From Zhongshania aquatica (GTDB lineage Bacteria > Pseudomonadota > Gammaproteobacteria > Pseudomonadales > Spongiibacteraceae), in assembly GCF_027257955.1 (NCBI RefSeq), contig NZ_JANZNQ010000007.1:156497-220496 (forward strand): a DNA stretch of 64,000 nucleotides. Direction: 5' to 3'. The notes under the pieces were generated by a model. The model was not told the DNA's origin. It made no database searches and saw only the letters and a list, made by a program, of their open reading frames with translations. A program made the position numbers and the translations under genes. Of the stretch, positions 20,203-30,915 are shown piece after piece (position 1 is the first letter of the stretch; the number at the start of each line of letters is the position of its first letter).

Positions 20203-20748
20203 ATGACAGCATTTACCCCGGAAAATCGAGTGGTAATCGCCAAGATTACGGCGGTGTACGGGGTGAAGGGGTGGGTGAAAATACATTCTTTCACTGATCC
20301 GATTAGCAATTTTTTTGATTATAGCGACGTCTACTTTTGCAAGTCAGGAAAGTGGCAGCGCGCAGAGTTTGACGAGTGTCAGTCACATGGCAAAGGCATT
20401 GTTGGGCACCTAAAAGGTGTCGATGATCGCGATGTGGCGGCAGGCTTTTGTGGGCTGGAGTTAGCGGTCCCAGAAGACGGGCTACCTGAATTAGCGGATG
20501 ATGAGTTTTACTGGCATCAACTGATTGGTTTAAAGGTTGCGACACTGTACTCGTCGGACGAACCCGTTTTGCTAGGAGAGGTTAGTCATCTTCTAGAAAC
20601 CGGTGCGAATGACGTACTTGTAGTGCGGCAATGCGCAGGAAGCTTGGATGATAAAGAGCGATTAGTTCCTTATGTACCAGGTCAGTTTATAAAAGATATC
20701 AACCTTGAAACGGGGGTGATATTGGTCGACTGGGATCCTGAGTTCTAG
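20203..20748 (+). CDS. rimM: 16S rRNA processing protein RimM
   Basis: A 30S maturation factor that binds S19 and assists 3'-major-domain assembly. The N-terminal RimM domain shows [19 protein letters not shown], and the C-terminal PRC barrel contains [12 protein letters not shown] and ends with [24 protein letters not shown]. At 181 aa it is standard. It starts immediately after rpsP and precedes trmD by 25 bp, the conserved order. Confidence 0.95.
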   Translation: MTAFTPENRVVIAKITAVYGVKGWVKIHSFTDPISNFFDYSDVYFCKSGKWQRAEFDECQSHGKGIVGHLKGVDDRDVAAGFCGLELAVPEDGLPELADDEFYWHQLIGLKVATLYSSDEPVLLGEVSHLLETGANDVLVVRQCAGSLDDKERLVPYVPGQFIKDINLETGVILVDWDPEF

Positions 20749-20773
20749 TTTAAAGGGCAAAGGAGGCGGCAGC

Positions 20774-21514
20774 GTGGACATATCGGTGGTAAGTCTGTTT
20801 CCCGAAATGTTTGCAGCGGTCAGCGATTACGGTGTAACCGGTCGCGCAGTCCAAAACGGTTTATTGAATATATCGTGTCGTAATCCCCGTGATTACACCA
20901 CGGATCGCCATCAAACAGTGGACGACAGGCCTTACGGCGGTGGCCCAGGAATGGTGATGAAAACCGCTCCGTTGGAGCAGGCAATTCAGGCTGCAAAAGC
21001 GTCGGTGGCGCCTGGTGCGACGGTGATTTATCTGTCTCCCCAAGGTCGACCCTTAGATCAAGCGGGCTTGGCTGAGTTGGCAGCGCGTCCTTCGCTGGTG
21101 TTATTGGCGGGGCGTTACGAAGGTGTAGATGAGCGCTTAATCGAAAGCGAAGTCGACGAAGAATGGTCGATTGGAGATTACGTGCTTAGCGGTGGTGAGT
21201 TAGCCGCCATGGTAATAATTGATGGCCTTAGCCGCTTATTACCAGGTGTGTTGGGGCATCATTTGTCGGCGGAGCAAGATTCCTTCGCTGAGGGTTTGCT
21301 GGATTGTCCGCATTACACGCGGCCTGAGCACTACCGAGATAGGGGGGTGCCAGATGTGTTGTTAAGCGGTAATCATGAAGCGATACGACGCTGGCGACTA
21401 AAGCAGTCCCTAGGTCGAACATGGTTGCGGCGCAGAGATTTGCTACAAAACGTAGAATTGAGCGACGAACAAAATACATTGCTGGCGGAATTTATCCGCG
21501 AGCTTGACGATTAA
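20774..21514 (+). CDS. trmD: tRNA (guanine-N1)-methyltransferase TrmD
   Basis: SAM-dependent SPOUT methyltransferase making m1G37, which prevents +1 frameshifting. The start is a GTG preceded by AGGAGG. Trefoil-knot motifs are present: [26 protein letters not shown] and [13 protein letters not shown]; the [10 protein letters not shown] segment is also seen. At 246 aa it is normal length. Fourth in the ffh-rpsP-rimM-trmD-rplS block. Confidence 0.97.
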   Translation: MDISVVSLFPEMFAAVSDYGVTGRAVQNGLLNISCRNPRDYTTDRHQTVDDRPYGGGPGMVMKTAPLEQAIQAAKASVAPGATVIYLSPQGRPLDQAGLAELAARPSLVLLAGRYEGVDERLIESEVDEEWSIGDYVLSGGELAAMVIIDGLSRLLPGVLGHHLSAEQDSFAEGLLDCPHYTRPEHYRDRGVPDVLLSGNHEAIRRWRLKQSLGRTWLRRRDLLQNVELSDEQNTLLAEFIRELDD

Positions 21515-21562
21515 CTGACATCTAGCTGTGAAGCTATAAACTTTTGAATTTAGGAGCATGCC

Positions 21563-21925
21563 ATGAGCACCAACAAAATTATTGCCCAACTGGAAGCAGA
21601 GCAGGCCACCAAAGAGCTGCCAGATTTCAGCCCCGGTGACACCGTTGTCGTTCAGGTAAAAGTGAAAGAGGGTGCTCGTGAGCGTCTTCAGGCTTTTGAG
21701 GGTGTTGTTATTGGCATTCGTAACCGTGCCCTGAACTCTGCCTTTACTGTACGTAAAATCTCTCACGGTGTTGGTGTGGAGCGTACGTTCCAAACCTATA
21801 GCCCGCTGATCGACAGCATTGAAGTTAAGCGTCGCGGCGATGTACGCCAAGCTAAACTTTACTACTTGCGTGAGTTGAGCGGCCGTGCAGCACGTATCAA
21901 AGAAAAACTTGGCGCAAAAGCATAA
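21563..21925 (+). CDS. rplS: 50S ribosomal protein L19
   Basis: L19 sits at the 30S-50S interface. [27 protein letters not shown] and [23 protein letters not shown] are conserved. It is 120 aa with RBS TAGGAG. Last gene of the operon, followed by an intrinsic terminator. Confidence 0.97.
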   Translation: MSTNKIIAQLEAEQATKELPDFSPGDTVVVQVKVKEGARERLQAFEGVVIGIRNRALNSAFTVRKISHGVGVERTFQTYSPLIDSIEVKRRGDVRQAKLYYLRELSGRAARIKEKLGAKA

Positions 21926-21941
21926 GCTTTTTAGCGTTATA

Positions 21942-21968
21942 AAAAAGGCAGCCAATGGCTGCCTTTTT
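21942..21968 (+). terminator. Intrinsic terminator after rplS
   Basis: AAAAAGGCAGCC and GGCTGCCTTTTT with a 3-nt AAT loop, ending in T5, 16 bp after the rplS stop. Confidence 0.92.
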
Positions 21969-22242
21969 GCTTTCTGGGGTTTAGTTAAACGGTGTAATTA
22001 GCCGTTATCTCCACTTTGTTGGCAAATAATTAGGGCCAGCTTAGTCAAAAGTGAGTGCCATGTTGTGGCTTCCATCGCATACTTACCTGCGCAGTGGTCG
22101 GTAAACGTGGGTCAGTTTCTGTGATAATTTGCTAGGTATCTCTCGTTTACGCGGCGTTAGCACTGGAGTTGATGAAACTTGTTGTGCCAAAATTGCTCTC
22201 ATAAGAGTAATCGATATTGTCAGTGGAATTTGGAGAATTTGT

Positions 22243-23013
22243 TTGAATAATCATATCAAAATCATTTTGCGCCGTGGCCTCCTTGTGTTGGCTTGTGGCG
22301 GTGCTTTACTGCCATTTTCTGCCGAGGTATCTGCCTCCGTTGTTGTGGATAAAGCAGCTGAAACAGCGATACGCGCTTCCTTTAAGGCAACTCGTCCTGA
22401 CATTGTTATAAGCCAAGTCGAAGCCAGTGGTATTCCCGGTGTGTATTTGGTCACCATGGAAAATGGTCCAACGGTGCATGCTAGTGCAGATGGCCGCTAT
22501 TTTATCACCGGCGATATGTTTGAAATTAGTGCCGCCGGTATTGAAAGCGTTGCAGAAAAGCGCCTCAAACCCCTGCGTAAAGAATTGCTTACTCAGATTA
22601 AGCGCGAAGACATGATTATTTTTAGCCCCAAAGGTGAGGTCAAGGGTGCTATTTATGTATTTACCGATGTTGACTGTGGCTACTGTCGTAAGCTTCATCA
22701 AGAAGTTCCGCAGCTGAATGCCATGGGAATTGAAGTGCGATACCTAGGTTATCCTCGCGCCGGTTTAGGTACGCCAACCTACGATAAAATGGTATCTGCA
22801 TGGTGTGCAAATGATCGTAAAGCTGCCCTCGATTCTTTAAAAGCGGGTGCTGCCGTTGATCCTAAAAAGTGTACTAACCCGATCGCCCAAGAATACCAGC
22901 TTGGCGCGCAAATGGGCGTGACGGGAACGCCAGCTATTGTCTTGGAAGATGGTAGTATGATTCCCGGTTACAAAACTGCGGCGCAGTTAGGGCCCTTGGT
23001 TCTCAATAAATAG
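22243..23013 (+). CDS. dsbC: Thiol:disulfide interchange protein DsbC
   Basis: Periplasmic disulfide isomerase. A signal peptide (about 1-31, hydrophobic RGLLVLACGGALLPFSAEVSA) is followed by the N-terminal dimerisation domain and a thioredoxin domain with the active-site CGYC (C145-C148). A second Cys pair (WCAN and KKCTN) and the cis-Pro segment TGTPAI follow. The frame is open from 22129, but the best start is TTG at 22243, preceded by TGGAGA at 7-nt spacing and directly before the signal sequence, giving 256 aa. TTG initiation could limit expression. DsbD is not in the window. Confidence 0.9.
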   Translation: MNNHIKIILRRGLLVLACGGALLPFSAEVSASVVVDKAAETAIRASFKATRPDIVISQVEASGIPGVYLVTMENGPTVHASADGRYFITGDMFEISAAGIESVAEKRLKPLRKELLTQIKREDMIIFSPKGEVKGAIYVFTDVDCGYCRKLHQEVPQLNAMGIEVRYLGYPRAGLGTPTYDKMVSAWCANDRKAALDSLKAGAAVDPKKCTNPIAQEYQLGAQMGVTGTPAIVLEDGSMIPGYKTAAQLGPLVLNK

Positions 23014-23028
23014 CGCTGACTGCGTATT

Positions 23029-23056
23029 GAAAAGGGGCGTATGCCCCTTTTTTTTC
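23029..23056 (+). terminator. Intrinsic terminator after dsbC
   Basis: AAAAGGGGC, loop GTAT, GCCCCTTTT followed by further T's, 16 bp after the dsbC stop. Confidence 0.9.
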
Positions 23057-23266
23057 GACCTAATTTTCTATATCACTCTTTTATCAATTTATTGCACCAT
23101 AGACCCTCGATGTGAAATGTAACCAAATGTCAGTTAATTTGTTGCGAACCGACATGGTTCCTTCTGCCCTCTTTGTACCAGAATACGTTTCTATTTTTGA
23201 TGGCTATCGTTAGCTGCAGATATTTTCTGCCCGAGGTGGCTGCAGGTTTGGAGCGCTGGAGTATCT

Positions 23267-24412
23267 ATGCAAAGAGAGTGTTTTACAGAGGATCAACAAC
23301 AGTTCCGTGATGCCTATCGTCGATTTTTGGAGCAGGAAGTGGCTCCTCACCGGGAAGAGTGGCGCAAAGCGGGTATTGTCCCTCGCGATATCTTCCTCAA
23401 GATGGGTGCGCAGGGGTATCTTTTGACATGGGCCCCCGAGGAACTGGGCGGTCTGGATCTTGAAGACTTCCGTTATCAGCAAATTATGATTGAAGAAGAC
23501 GGTCGTCGTGGTGAGGTTGGCTTATTTCATACATTGCATAGTCGCTTAGTCGCACCGTATTTAAAACACTTCGGTAATGCCGAACAACAGCAGCGATTTA
23601 TTCCTAAGTGTGTCAGTGGCGAATGTATTCTTGCCGTTGCCATGACGGAACCCGATGCGGGTTCTGACTTGGCGGGTATGAAAAGTCGAGCTGAAGACAA
23701 GGGCGATCATTGGCTGTTAAATGGCTCCAAGGTCTATATTTCAAACGGTATTCTCGCTAATGCGGTAATTGTCGCCGCGAAATCTAATCCTGAAAAACCC
23801 CGTGAAATGACACTCTTCATTGTAGAAGAAGGGATGGAGGGCTTTGAGCGAGGTCGCAACTTAGATAAATTGGGTCTAAAAGCGCAGGACACCGCAGAAC
23901 TTTTCTTTAACGACGTGAAAATTCCTAAAGAAAATGTCTTGGGTGAAGTGGGGCGAGGTATGCACCACCTTATGCAGGGCCTAGCAGAGGAACGTTTGAT
24001 CACGGCGTGTATCTCTTTGGCTGCTGCGCAGTGTGCCTTCGATTTAACGAAAGAATTTGTCGAAGAACGTAAGGCCTTTGGTAAACCATTGTCTGAGCAA
24101 CAAAACACCCGCTTTAAAATGGCGAATTTACGTACCGAAATTGATGTTGCGCAGGCATTTATCGACCAGTGTGTCGCTCAGCATAACAAGGGTAATTTAA
24201 CTGCAAGCTCGGCATCACAAGCTAAACTCTACTGTTCTGAAGTGGAGGGCCGGATGGTCGACGAGGGTGTGCAGCTTCATGGTGGTGCTGGCTATATGCA
24301 GGAGTACGAAATTTGTAACTTGTATGCCAATGCCCGGATAAGCCGGATTCTGGCCGGCACCTCAGAAATTATGAAAGAAATCATTGCGCGTTCAATTTTT
24401 GAAAAACGCTAA
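23267..24412 (+). CDS. Acyl-CoA dehydrogenase (long-chain/isovaleryl-type active site)
   Basis: FAD-dependent dehydrogenase introducing the 2,3-double bond into acyl-CoA. The FAD-binding AVAMTEPDAGSDLAGM segment (123-138) and C-terminal QLHGGAGYMQEYEICNLYANARI are typical. Where MCAD-type enzymes have the catalytic Glu (YEGT), this protein has LAGTSEIM. The base is more likely the Glu in LAEERLITA (about E242), as in long-chain and isovaleryl-CoA dehydrogenases. At 381 aa it is normal. First gene of a six-gene acyl-CoA cluster; a 210-bp region precedes it. Confidence 0.92.
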   Translation: MQRECFTEDQQQFRDAYRRFLEQEVAPHREEWRKAGIVPRDIFLKMGAQGYLLTWAPEELGGLDLEDFRYQQIMIEEDGRRGEVGLFHTLHSRLVAPYLKHFGNAEQQQRFIPKCVSGECILAVAMTEPDAGSDLAGMKSRAEDKGDHWLLNGSKVYISNGILANAVIVAAKSNPEKPREMTLFIVEEGMEGFERGRNLDKLGLKAQDTAELFFNDVKIPKENVLGEVGRGMHHLMQGLAEERLITACISLAAAQCAFDLTKEFVEERKAFGKPLSEQQNTRFKMANLRTEIDVAQAFIDQCVAQHNKGNLTASSASQAKLYCSEVEGRMVDEGVQLHGGAGYMQEYEICNLYANARISRILAGTSEIMKEIIARSIFEKR

Positions 24413-24451
24413 GCCTTAAAATTTAAACTAACTAACGCAGGAGAAATACTC

Positions 24452-25225
24452 ATGGATATCAACGGTAAAGTTGCAGTTGTTACAGGTGGTGCATCAGGTT
24501 TAGGTGAGGGCACAGTGCGCGCTTATGTAGCTAAAGGCGGCAAGGTTGCTATTTTCGATATGAATGCCGAGCGTGGCAATGCCATTGTCGCTGAGCTAGG
24601 TGCAGACAATGTCAGTTTCCACAATGTGAATGTTGCCGACGAAGAATCGGTGTCAACTGCGATTGCAGAGGTTATGGCAAAATTCGGTGCTATCCATATT
24701 TGCAATAACTACGCAGGTATTGGTAGTGCGGTCAAAACCTTGAGTAAAAACGGCGCTTTCCCATTAGATGCCTACAAAACCGTGATCAACGTGAACTTAA
24801 TTGGTACCTTTAACGTTGCCCGTCTTGTTGCTGAGCAAATGGCGAAGAACGAACCGTATGACGGTGCCAATGCGCGCGGCGTTATTATTAATACAGCGTC
24901 AGTTGCCGCTTATGAAGGTCAGGTAGGTCAGGTTGCTTATAGCGCTTCTAAAGGCGGTGTAGTGGGTATGACTCTGCCAATGGCACGTGATTTGGCATCC
25001 TACGGTATTCGTGTAAACACGATTGTTCCAGGCCTGATCCATACCCCCCTGTTCGATACACTTCCAGAGGTGGCTTACAAATCACTGGAAAGCAGTGTTG
25101 TTAACCCTCAGCGTCTAGGACGTCCAGATGAAATTGCGCACTTGTCAGTCATGATTGCTGAAAACGAGTATATGAATGGCGAGTCTATCCGTTTGGATGG
25201 CGCAATTCGTATGCAGCCTCGTTAA
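24452..25225 (+). CDS. SDR-family 3-hydroxyacyl-CoA dehydrogenase (HSD10-like)
   Basis: Classical short-chain dehydrogenase of 257 aa: cofactor loop [10 protein letters not shown] (11-20), D36 (IFDMNAER) suggesting NAD preference, and catalytic Ser150-Tyr163-Lys167 (NTAS...YSASK). The usual NNAG motif has an inserted Tyr (NNYAG), and a loop [11 protein letters not shown] resembles type II 3-hydroxyacyl-CoA dehydrogenases (HSD17B10). Position between an acyl-CoA dehydrogenase and crotonases supports oxidation of a 3-hydroxyacyl-CoA. RBS CAGGAG. Confidence 0.88.
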   Translation: MDINGKVAVVTGGASGLGEGTVRAYVAKGGKVAIFDMNAERGNAIVAELGADNVSFHNVNVADEESVSTAIAEVMAKFGAIHICNNYAGIGSAVKTLSKNGAFPLDAYKTVINVNLIGTFNVARLVAEQMAKNEPYDGANARGVIINTASVAAYEGQVGQVAYSASKGGVVGMTLPMARDLASYGIRVNTIVPGLIHTPLFDTLPEVAYKSLESSVVNPQRLGRPDEIAHLSVMIAENEYMNGESIRLDGAIRMQPR

Positions 25226-25290
25226 TTAAGGCGTTCGTCCACAGTGTGGCTGCTTCTTGCGGCCACCGGACATATTTTACTGGAGGGTGT

Positions 25291-26073
25291 ATGACATCTC
25301 GCCAAACACTGGAGTACAGCAAGTCGGGCGCAGTTGCCCAGATATTGCTGAATCGTCCAGAGTCGCTGAACTCTGTTAACCGTGAAATGCGTACTGAGCT
25401 GTTTTCTGTACTGGAGGACGCAAATGCAGATGAAAGCATTCGCGCTGTTGTGCTGGGTGCCAATGGCCGTGGTTTTTCGTCTGGTGCCGATCTGGCTGAA
25501 GGTTTTTTGCCGGGGCAAACCGTAGAAGATCAAATCGTCGATGAATACGGTCCGATTCTGAGTTTACTTGGCGCTATGAATAAACCTGTTATAGCAGCAT
25601 CGCCGGGTATTATGGCGGGGGTTGGTGCTGCAATCGCCATGCGCTGTGACCTCATTGTAATGGCAGATTCGGGCAGTTTAATAATGGCGTTCAGCAATGT
25701 GGGCTTGGTGCCAGATGGCGGCGCCAGTTGGCTATTGCTTCGTCATCTCGGTTATCAGCGCAGTTTTGAATTGATGGCAGAGGGTGGCCGATTAGATGCG
25801 AATTTGTGTTTGGCCGCGGGCATTGTCAATAAATTGGCTCCTGCGGATCAAGTACTGGCAACCGCGCAGGCGTGGGCAGAGGCACTTGCTCTTCGCGCCC
25901 CAGTGGCATTGCGAGAAATGAAGAAGCTACTTCGTCAAGTCGCAAATACCAGTTACGACGATGCAGTAAAAATTGAGGCGAGAGCACAAAAGATCTGTGT
26001 GGATACCGCCGATGCAAAAGAGGCCATGCAGGCTTTTTTTGAAAAAAGACCGCCAGTATTTCGTGGCGAGTGA
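25291..26073 (+). CDS. Enoyl-CoA hydratase/isomerase family, PaaG-like active site
   Basis: Crotonase-fold protein. The oxyanion-hole segments FSSGADL and GIMAGVGAAIAM are present. The hydratase first Glu is replaced (GAAIAM), while VGLVPDGGASWLL carries the aspartate typical of PaaG-like and other enoyl-CoA isomerases. A double-bond isomerase role in degradation of an unsaturated or branched acyl-CoA is inferred. The ATG at 25291 with GGAGGG upstream gives 260 aa; the frame extends to 25246 without a good start. Confidence 0.87.
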   Translation: MTSRQTLEYSKSGAVAQILLNRPESLNSVNREMRTELFSVLEDANADESIRAVVLGANGRGFSSGADLAEGFLPGQTVEDQIVDEYGPILSLLGAMNKPVIAASPGIMAGVGAAIAMRCDLIVMADSGSLIMAFSNVGLVPDGGASWLLLRHLGYQRSFELMAEGGRLDANLCLAAGIVNKLAPADQVLATAQAWAEALALRAPVALREMKKLLRQVANTSYDDAVKIEARAQKICVDTADAKEAMQAFFEKRPPVFRGE

Positions 26074-26128
26074 TCTCCAATTTCAATGATTTTAATAACG
26101 GCATAGACCGCCGGACGAGGGTATCGAA

Positions 26129-26893
26129 ATGAGCGATGAAGTATTAGTCAGTGTTGAAGACGGCGTGATGATTGTCACTATCAATCGTCCCAAAGCTAAA
26201 AACTCAGTCAACCTAGCAGTTGCAAAAGGTATTGCAGCAGCCATGGATGAGCTGGACAGCAATAGTGATATTCGCGCGGCCATTTTAACGGGCGCGGATA
26301 ATACCTTTTGCGCTGGTATGGACTTAAAGGCTTTTGTTACTGGCGAATTGCCGGTTATTAAAGGCCGAGGGTTTGCCGGCCTGTGCGAGCAGCCGCCGAA
26401 AAAGCCGTTAATTGCGGCAGTAGAGGGTTTTGCCTTGGCCGGTGGTTTTGAATTGGCGATTTGCTGCGATCTGATTGTGGTCGCAGACAATGCAAAATTT
26501 GGTATTCCAGAAGCAAAGCGCGGTTTGGCGGCCGCGGCTGGTGGCTTAATGCGTTTGCCACGTCAAATTCCGTCACGCATCGCGATGGAGATGGCATTAA
26601 CCGGCGACTTCATTAGCGCTCAACGTGCTTATGATTTGGGTTTGGTGAATAAAGTTGTTGAAGCCGGTGGCGCGCTTGAAGGTGCAAAAGCCTTTGCACG
26701 CAGCATTGCCGCGAACGGCCCCATGGCTGTGATCGCGAGCAAGAAAGTGGTTATTGATTCACAAGATTGGCAGCAAAGCGAGATGTACCGAGAGCAAGCC
26801 AAAATCGTTGACCCAGTATTTAGTAGTAAAGACGCCATTGAGGGCGCAACCGCATTTGCAGAAAAACGTGCTCCAAACTGGAAAGGTTGTTAA
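26129..26893 (+). CDS. Enoyl-CoA hydratase (crotonase), both catalytic glutamates present
   Basis: A 254-aa crotonase with FCAGMDLKAF, then GFALAGGFELAICCDL, which supplies the first catalytic Glu, and AKFGIPEAKRGL, which supplies the second. It is therefore a competent hydratase, unlike its neighbour. RBS is weak (GACGAGGGTATCGAA). It sits between the PaaG-like protein and the thiolase in a single-direction cluster with short gaps, so it likely supplies the 3-hydroxyacyl-CoA used by the HSD10-like dehydrogenase. Confidence 0.9.
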   Translation: MSDEVLVSVEDGVMIVTINRPKAKNSVNLAVAKGIAAAMDELDSNSDIRAAILTGADNTFCAGMDLKAFVTGELPVIKGRGFAGLCEQPPKKPLIAAVEGFALAGGFELAICCDLIVVADNAKFGIPEAKRGLAAAAGGLMRLPRQIPSRIAMEMALTGDFISAQRAYDLGLVNKVVEAGGALEGAKAFARSIAANGPMAVIASKKVVIDSQDWQQSEMYREQAKIVDPVFSSKDAIEGATAFAEKRAPNWKGC

Positions 26894-26924
26894 TCGCCCA
26901 TAGGGCTAATACGAGGATTACATT

Positions 26925-28160
26925 ATGAAAGAAGCATGGATAATCGACGCTTGCCGCACACCCCGTGGCATTGGTAAAGCAGGCAAGGGTTCCTTGGCAG
27001 GTATTCACCCTCAGCAACTTGGGGCAACGGTATTAAAGGCACTGGCTGAACGCAATAATTTAAACACTGCCGATGTTGACGATATTCTTTGGGGTACTAG
27101 CTCACAGCGTGGCGAGCAATCCGGTGACCTTGGTCGCATGGCCGCGTTAACGGCTGGCTACGATGTGAAGAGCAGCAGCGTAACTTTGGATCGCTTCTGC
27201 GGTTCTGGTATTACGGTCGTTAACCTTGCGGCCGCATCGATCATGTCTGGCATGGAAGACGTCGTTATTGCCGGTGGCACTGAGATGATGTCTAACTACG
27301 GCCAAAAAGGCAACGATCCGTCGATGTTCTTAGACAACGGTAATATGGTTTTACGTGAGGCGCATCCCCAGCCTCACCAAGGTGTGTGTGGTGACGCTAT
27401 TGCAACCCTTGAGGGTATTACCCGTGAAGATCTAGATAAGCTCGCACTTACGAGTCAGCAGCGCGCGGCGCACGCGATTGCAAACGGTCATTTTGATAAG
27501 AGTCTGGTGCCTGTTTATCGTGAAGATGGCAGCTTGGCTTTAGACAAGGAAGAATTTCCACGTCCAAGTACAACATTAGAAGGTTTGGCGGCGCTTAAGC
27601 CAGCTTTTGGCGAGTTGGCGTATTACCCGCTTGACGAAGAGGGTACGACTTATGCTGGTCTAGTAAATAAAGTCTATCCAGACCTCAAGATTAGCCATGT
27701 TCATCACGGCGGCAACTCGTCTGGTGTTGTTGATGGTGCTGCGGCAATTTTGATCACATCGCCTGAATACGCTAAAGCGCACAACTTAAAGCCTCGTGCG
27801 AAAATTGTTGCTATGGCAAATATGGGTGATTCACCAACCTTAATGCTAAATGCACCGGTTCCAGCAACCTTAAAAGTGCTGAAAAAAGCTGGCTTAACAA
27901 TTGACGATATCGATCTATTCGAAATAAACGAAGCCTTTGCTGTTGTGGCAGAAAAGTATATTCGCGATTTGAAACTGGATCGTGACAAGGTGAATGTGAA
28001 CGGTGGCGCAATGGCCCTGGGTCATCCTATCGGTGCAACGGGCGCAATTCTGATTGGTACTCTTTTAGATGAGCTCGAACGTCGTGACCTAAAACGCGGA
28101 CTTGTAACAATGTGTGCGGCTGGTGGCATGGCTCCCGCCATTATTATTGAGCGCATATAA
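26925..28160 (+). CDS. Acetyl-CoA acyltransferase (thiolase)
   Basis: Thiolase of 411 aa with the acylated Cys92 in LDRFCGSGIT, the His of NEAFAVV, and the C-terminal GGAMALGHPIGATGA and MCAAGGMAPA motifs carrying the second His and Cys. It cleaves 3-ketoacyl-CoA to acetyl-CoA (degradative type by context). A fadA name is avoided because the usual fadB partner is absent; here separate SDR and crotonase proteins take that role. Confidence 0.93.
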   Translation: MKEAWIIDACRTPRGIGKAGKGSLAGIHPQQLGATVLKALAERNNLNTADVDDILWGTSSQRGEQSGDLGRMAALTAGYDVKSSSVTLDRFCGSGITVVNLAAASIMSGMEDVVIAGGTEMMSNYGQKGNDPSMFLDNGNMVLREAHPQPHQGVCGDAIATLEGITREDLDKLALTSQQRAAHAIANGHFDKSLVPVYREDGSLALDKEEFPRPSTTLEGLAALKPAFGELAYYPLDEEGTTYAGLVNKVYPDLKISHVHHGGNSSGVVDGAAAILITSPEYAKAHNLKPRAKIVAMANMGDSPTLMLNAPVPATLKVLKKAGLTIDDIDLFEINEAFAVVAEKYIRDLKLDRDKVNVNGGAMALGHPIGATGAILIGTLLDELERRDLKRGLVTMCAAGGMAPAIIIERI

Positions 28161-28175
28161 GTTACTTGTTAATAA

Positions 28176-29171
<996 letters not shown>

Positions 29172-29216
29172 GCGGCGACAGCTCTGATGCTTTGAGAAAT
29201 TAAGCGCCAAAATGTT

Positions 29217-29262
29217 AAAGCCCTGTTGTTTTTGGTTAGTCCAAAGCGCAGGGCTTTTTTAT
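29217..29262 (+). terminator. Intrinsic terminator of the acyl-CoA cluster
   Basis: AAAGCCCTG pairs with CAGGGCTTT, followed by T's. The loop contains a second small stem (TTTGG/CCAAA). A further AATAACC/GGTTATT hairpin with TTTT follows at 29270-29292, a possible backup. The rest of the 29263-29501 gap is the hom upstream region; no leader peptide with Thr codons was found. Confidence 0.85.
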
Positions 29263-29501
29263 TATTTACAATAACCAAGCTGCGGTTATTTTGAATTCTC
29301 AAGCCAGAAAGACCATATTTTTTCGCTCATGTGAGGCTTGATCGCGAATAAACCTGTTTCAATCCCCATAGACCATAGCCTTAGCGCTCCAGCTTGACTA
29401 AAATGCACTCCATTCGGCTTGGAATAATCAGTTTCCGTGCCAGTCCCAGTATTATCGGGTTTTCAGCGCCCGAAATATTGCCTGATGTATAAGGAGCAAT
29501 A

Positions 29502-30809
29502 GTGGATTCGGTCAAAGTAGGAATATGTGGTTTAGGAACCGTAGGCAGCGGTACGTTTGCGGTATTGAAGCGCAACGCAGCGGAGATATCTGCTCGGGTT
29601 GGTGCCGACATCGTAGTGGCGCAAATCGGTTCGCGTCGCGATAACCCCAAGTGCGACACAGGTGATGTGGCGATTAATCGCGACGTGTTCGCGGTGGCTG
29701 AAAACCCCGAAATCGATATTCTGGTGGAATTGATCGGCGGCACCACTGTAGCCAAAGAACTGGTTTTAAAAGCGATTGCCAATGGCAAACATGTGGTCAC
29801 CGCCAATAAGGCACTGATCGCGGAGCACGGTAATGAGATCTTTGCGGCAGCAACAGAGAAGGGCGTTACCGTCGCCTTTGAAGCGGCTGTAGCCGGCGGC
29901 ATTCCCATCATCAAGGCGCTGCGTGAAGGTTTGGCGGGCAATAAAATTCAGTGGCTGGCCGGTATTATCAACGGCACGGGTAACTTTATTCTCTCGGAAA
30001 TGCGTGAGAAGGGGCGTGACTTTGCTGATGTATTGGCCGAAGCGCAGGAATTGGGCTACGCCGAAGCCGATCCGACGTTTGACGTGGAAGGCATCGACGC
30101 CGCTCACAAGCTAGTCATCCTTGCCTCCTTGGCTTTTGGAATTCCCCTGCAATTCGACAAGGTCTTTACCGAAGGCATTAGCCGTATTGCCCAAGAAGAC
30201 GTGATTTACGCCGAAGAGCTTGGTTACCGCATTAAACATTTGGGTATTGCTAGAGATACTGCTGCCGGTATTGAATTGCGGGTTCATCCGACGTTGATCC
30301 CTGAGAAGCGCTTGATTGCCAATGTAAATGGCGTAATGAATGCTGTTTTGGTTCAGTCCGATGCCGTTGGCCCCAGTCTATACTACGGTGCAGGCGCTGG
30401 CGGCGAGCCGACCGCTTCTGCTGTGGTAGCTGATATTATCGATGTAGCGCGCACCTTAAGCTCGTCGCAAAATAATCGCGTGCCATATTTATCATTCAAA
30501 ACGGAATCACTCAGTGCCCACCCGATTCTGCCAATCGACGCAGTGGAAACCGCCTACTATTTGCGCATGACTGCGGTGGACAAACCCGGTGTGCTGTCAA
30601 AAGTCGCCCAGATCCTCAGTGACGGCGGCATCAGTATTGAAGCTTTGATTCAGAAAGAAGCTGCGGACGATGCGAACCTAGTGCCGATGATTATTTTGAC
30701 CAACCGTACCATTGAAGCCAAATTGTCGGCTGCAGTAAGCCAGATCGAAGGTTTGGAAAGCATCGTGGGTGAAGTGACTCGGATACGAGTGGAGTCATTG
30801 GCGGGTTAA
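29502..30809 (+). CDS. hom: Homoserine dehydrogenase
   Basis: NAD(P)-dependent reduction of aspartate semialdehyde to homoserine in Thr/Met synthesis. N-terminal Rossmann GLGTVGSGT, the central GIINGTGNFILSEM substrate region, the EADPTFDVEGIDAAHK catalytic segment, and a C-terminal ACT domain (about 350-435, YLRMTAVDKPGVLSKVAQILSDGGISIE) for feedback control. Start is GTG with AAGGAGC upstream. 435 aa, monofunctional (no aspartokinase fusion). Confidence 0.96.
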   Translation: MDSVKVGICGLGTVGSGTFAVLKRNAAEISARVGADIVVAQIGSRRDNPKCDTGDVAINRDVFAVAENPEIDILVELIGGTTVAKELVLKAIANGKHVVTANKALIAEHGNEIFAAATEKGVTVAFEAAVAGGIPIIKALREGLAGNKIQWLAGIINGTGNFILSEMREKGRDFADVLAEAQELGYAEADPTFDVEGIDAAHKLVILASLAFGIPLQFDKVFTEGISRIAQEDVIYAEELGYRIKHLGIARDTAAGIELRVHPTLIPEKRLIANVNGVMNAVLVQSDAVGPSLYYGAGAGGEPTASAVVADIIDVARTLSSSQNNRVPYLSFKTESLSAHPILPIDAVETAYYLRMTAVDKPGVLSKVAQILSDGGISIEALIQKEAADDANLVPMIILTNRTIEAKLSAAVSQIEGLESIVGEVTRIRVESLAG

Positions 30810-30810
30810 G

Positions 30811-30865
30811 GCCGCTTTACGCGGCACGGGAGACGCCAGTGCGACTTTTGCGTCTCTCGTCTCCC
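30811..30865 (+). promoter_or_regulatory. Structured hom-thrC intercistronic region
   Basis: A GCCGC/GCGGC hairpin (30811-30825) is followed by an arm GGGAGACGC (30828-30836). That arm can pair either with GCGTCTC (30850-30856) or with CGTCTCCC (30858-30865), so two stems are mutually exclusive. There is no U-tract. It could influence processing or relative expression of thrC. Confidence 0.4.
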
Positions 30866-30915
30866 ATCAAGCGTTTAACTACTATAATTTAACGAACATT
30901 GAGAGCTAAAAGCAC

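Noticed and set aside
29263..29501. Threonine attenuator leader upstream of hom
   Set aside because: No short ORF rich in Thr/Ile codons and no terminator/antiterminator pair could be found by eye.
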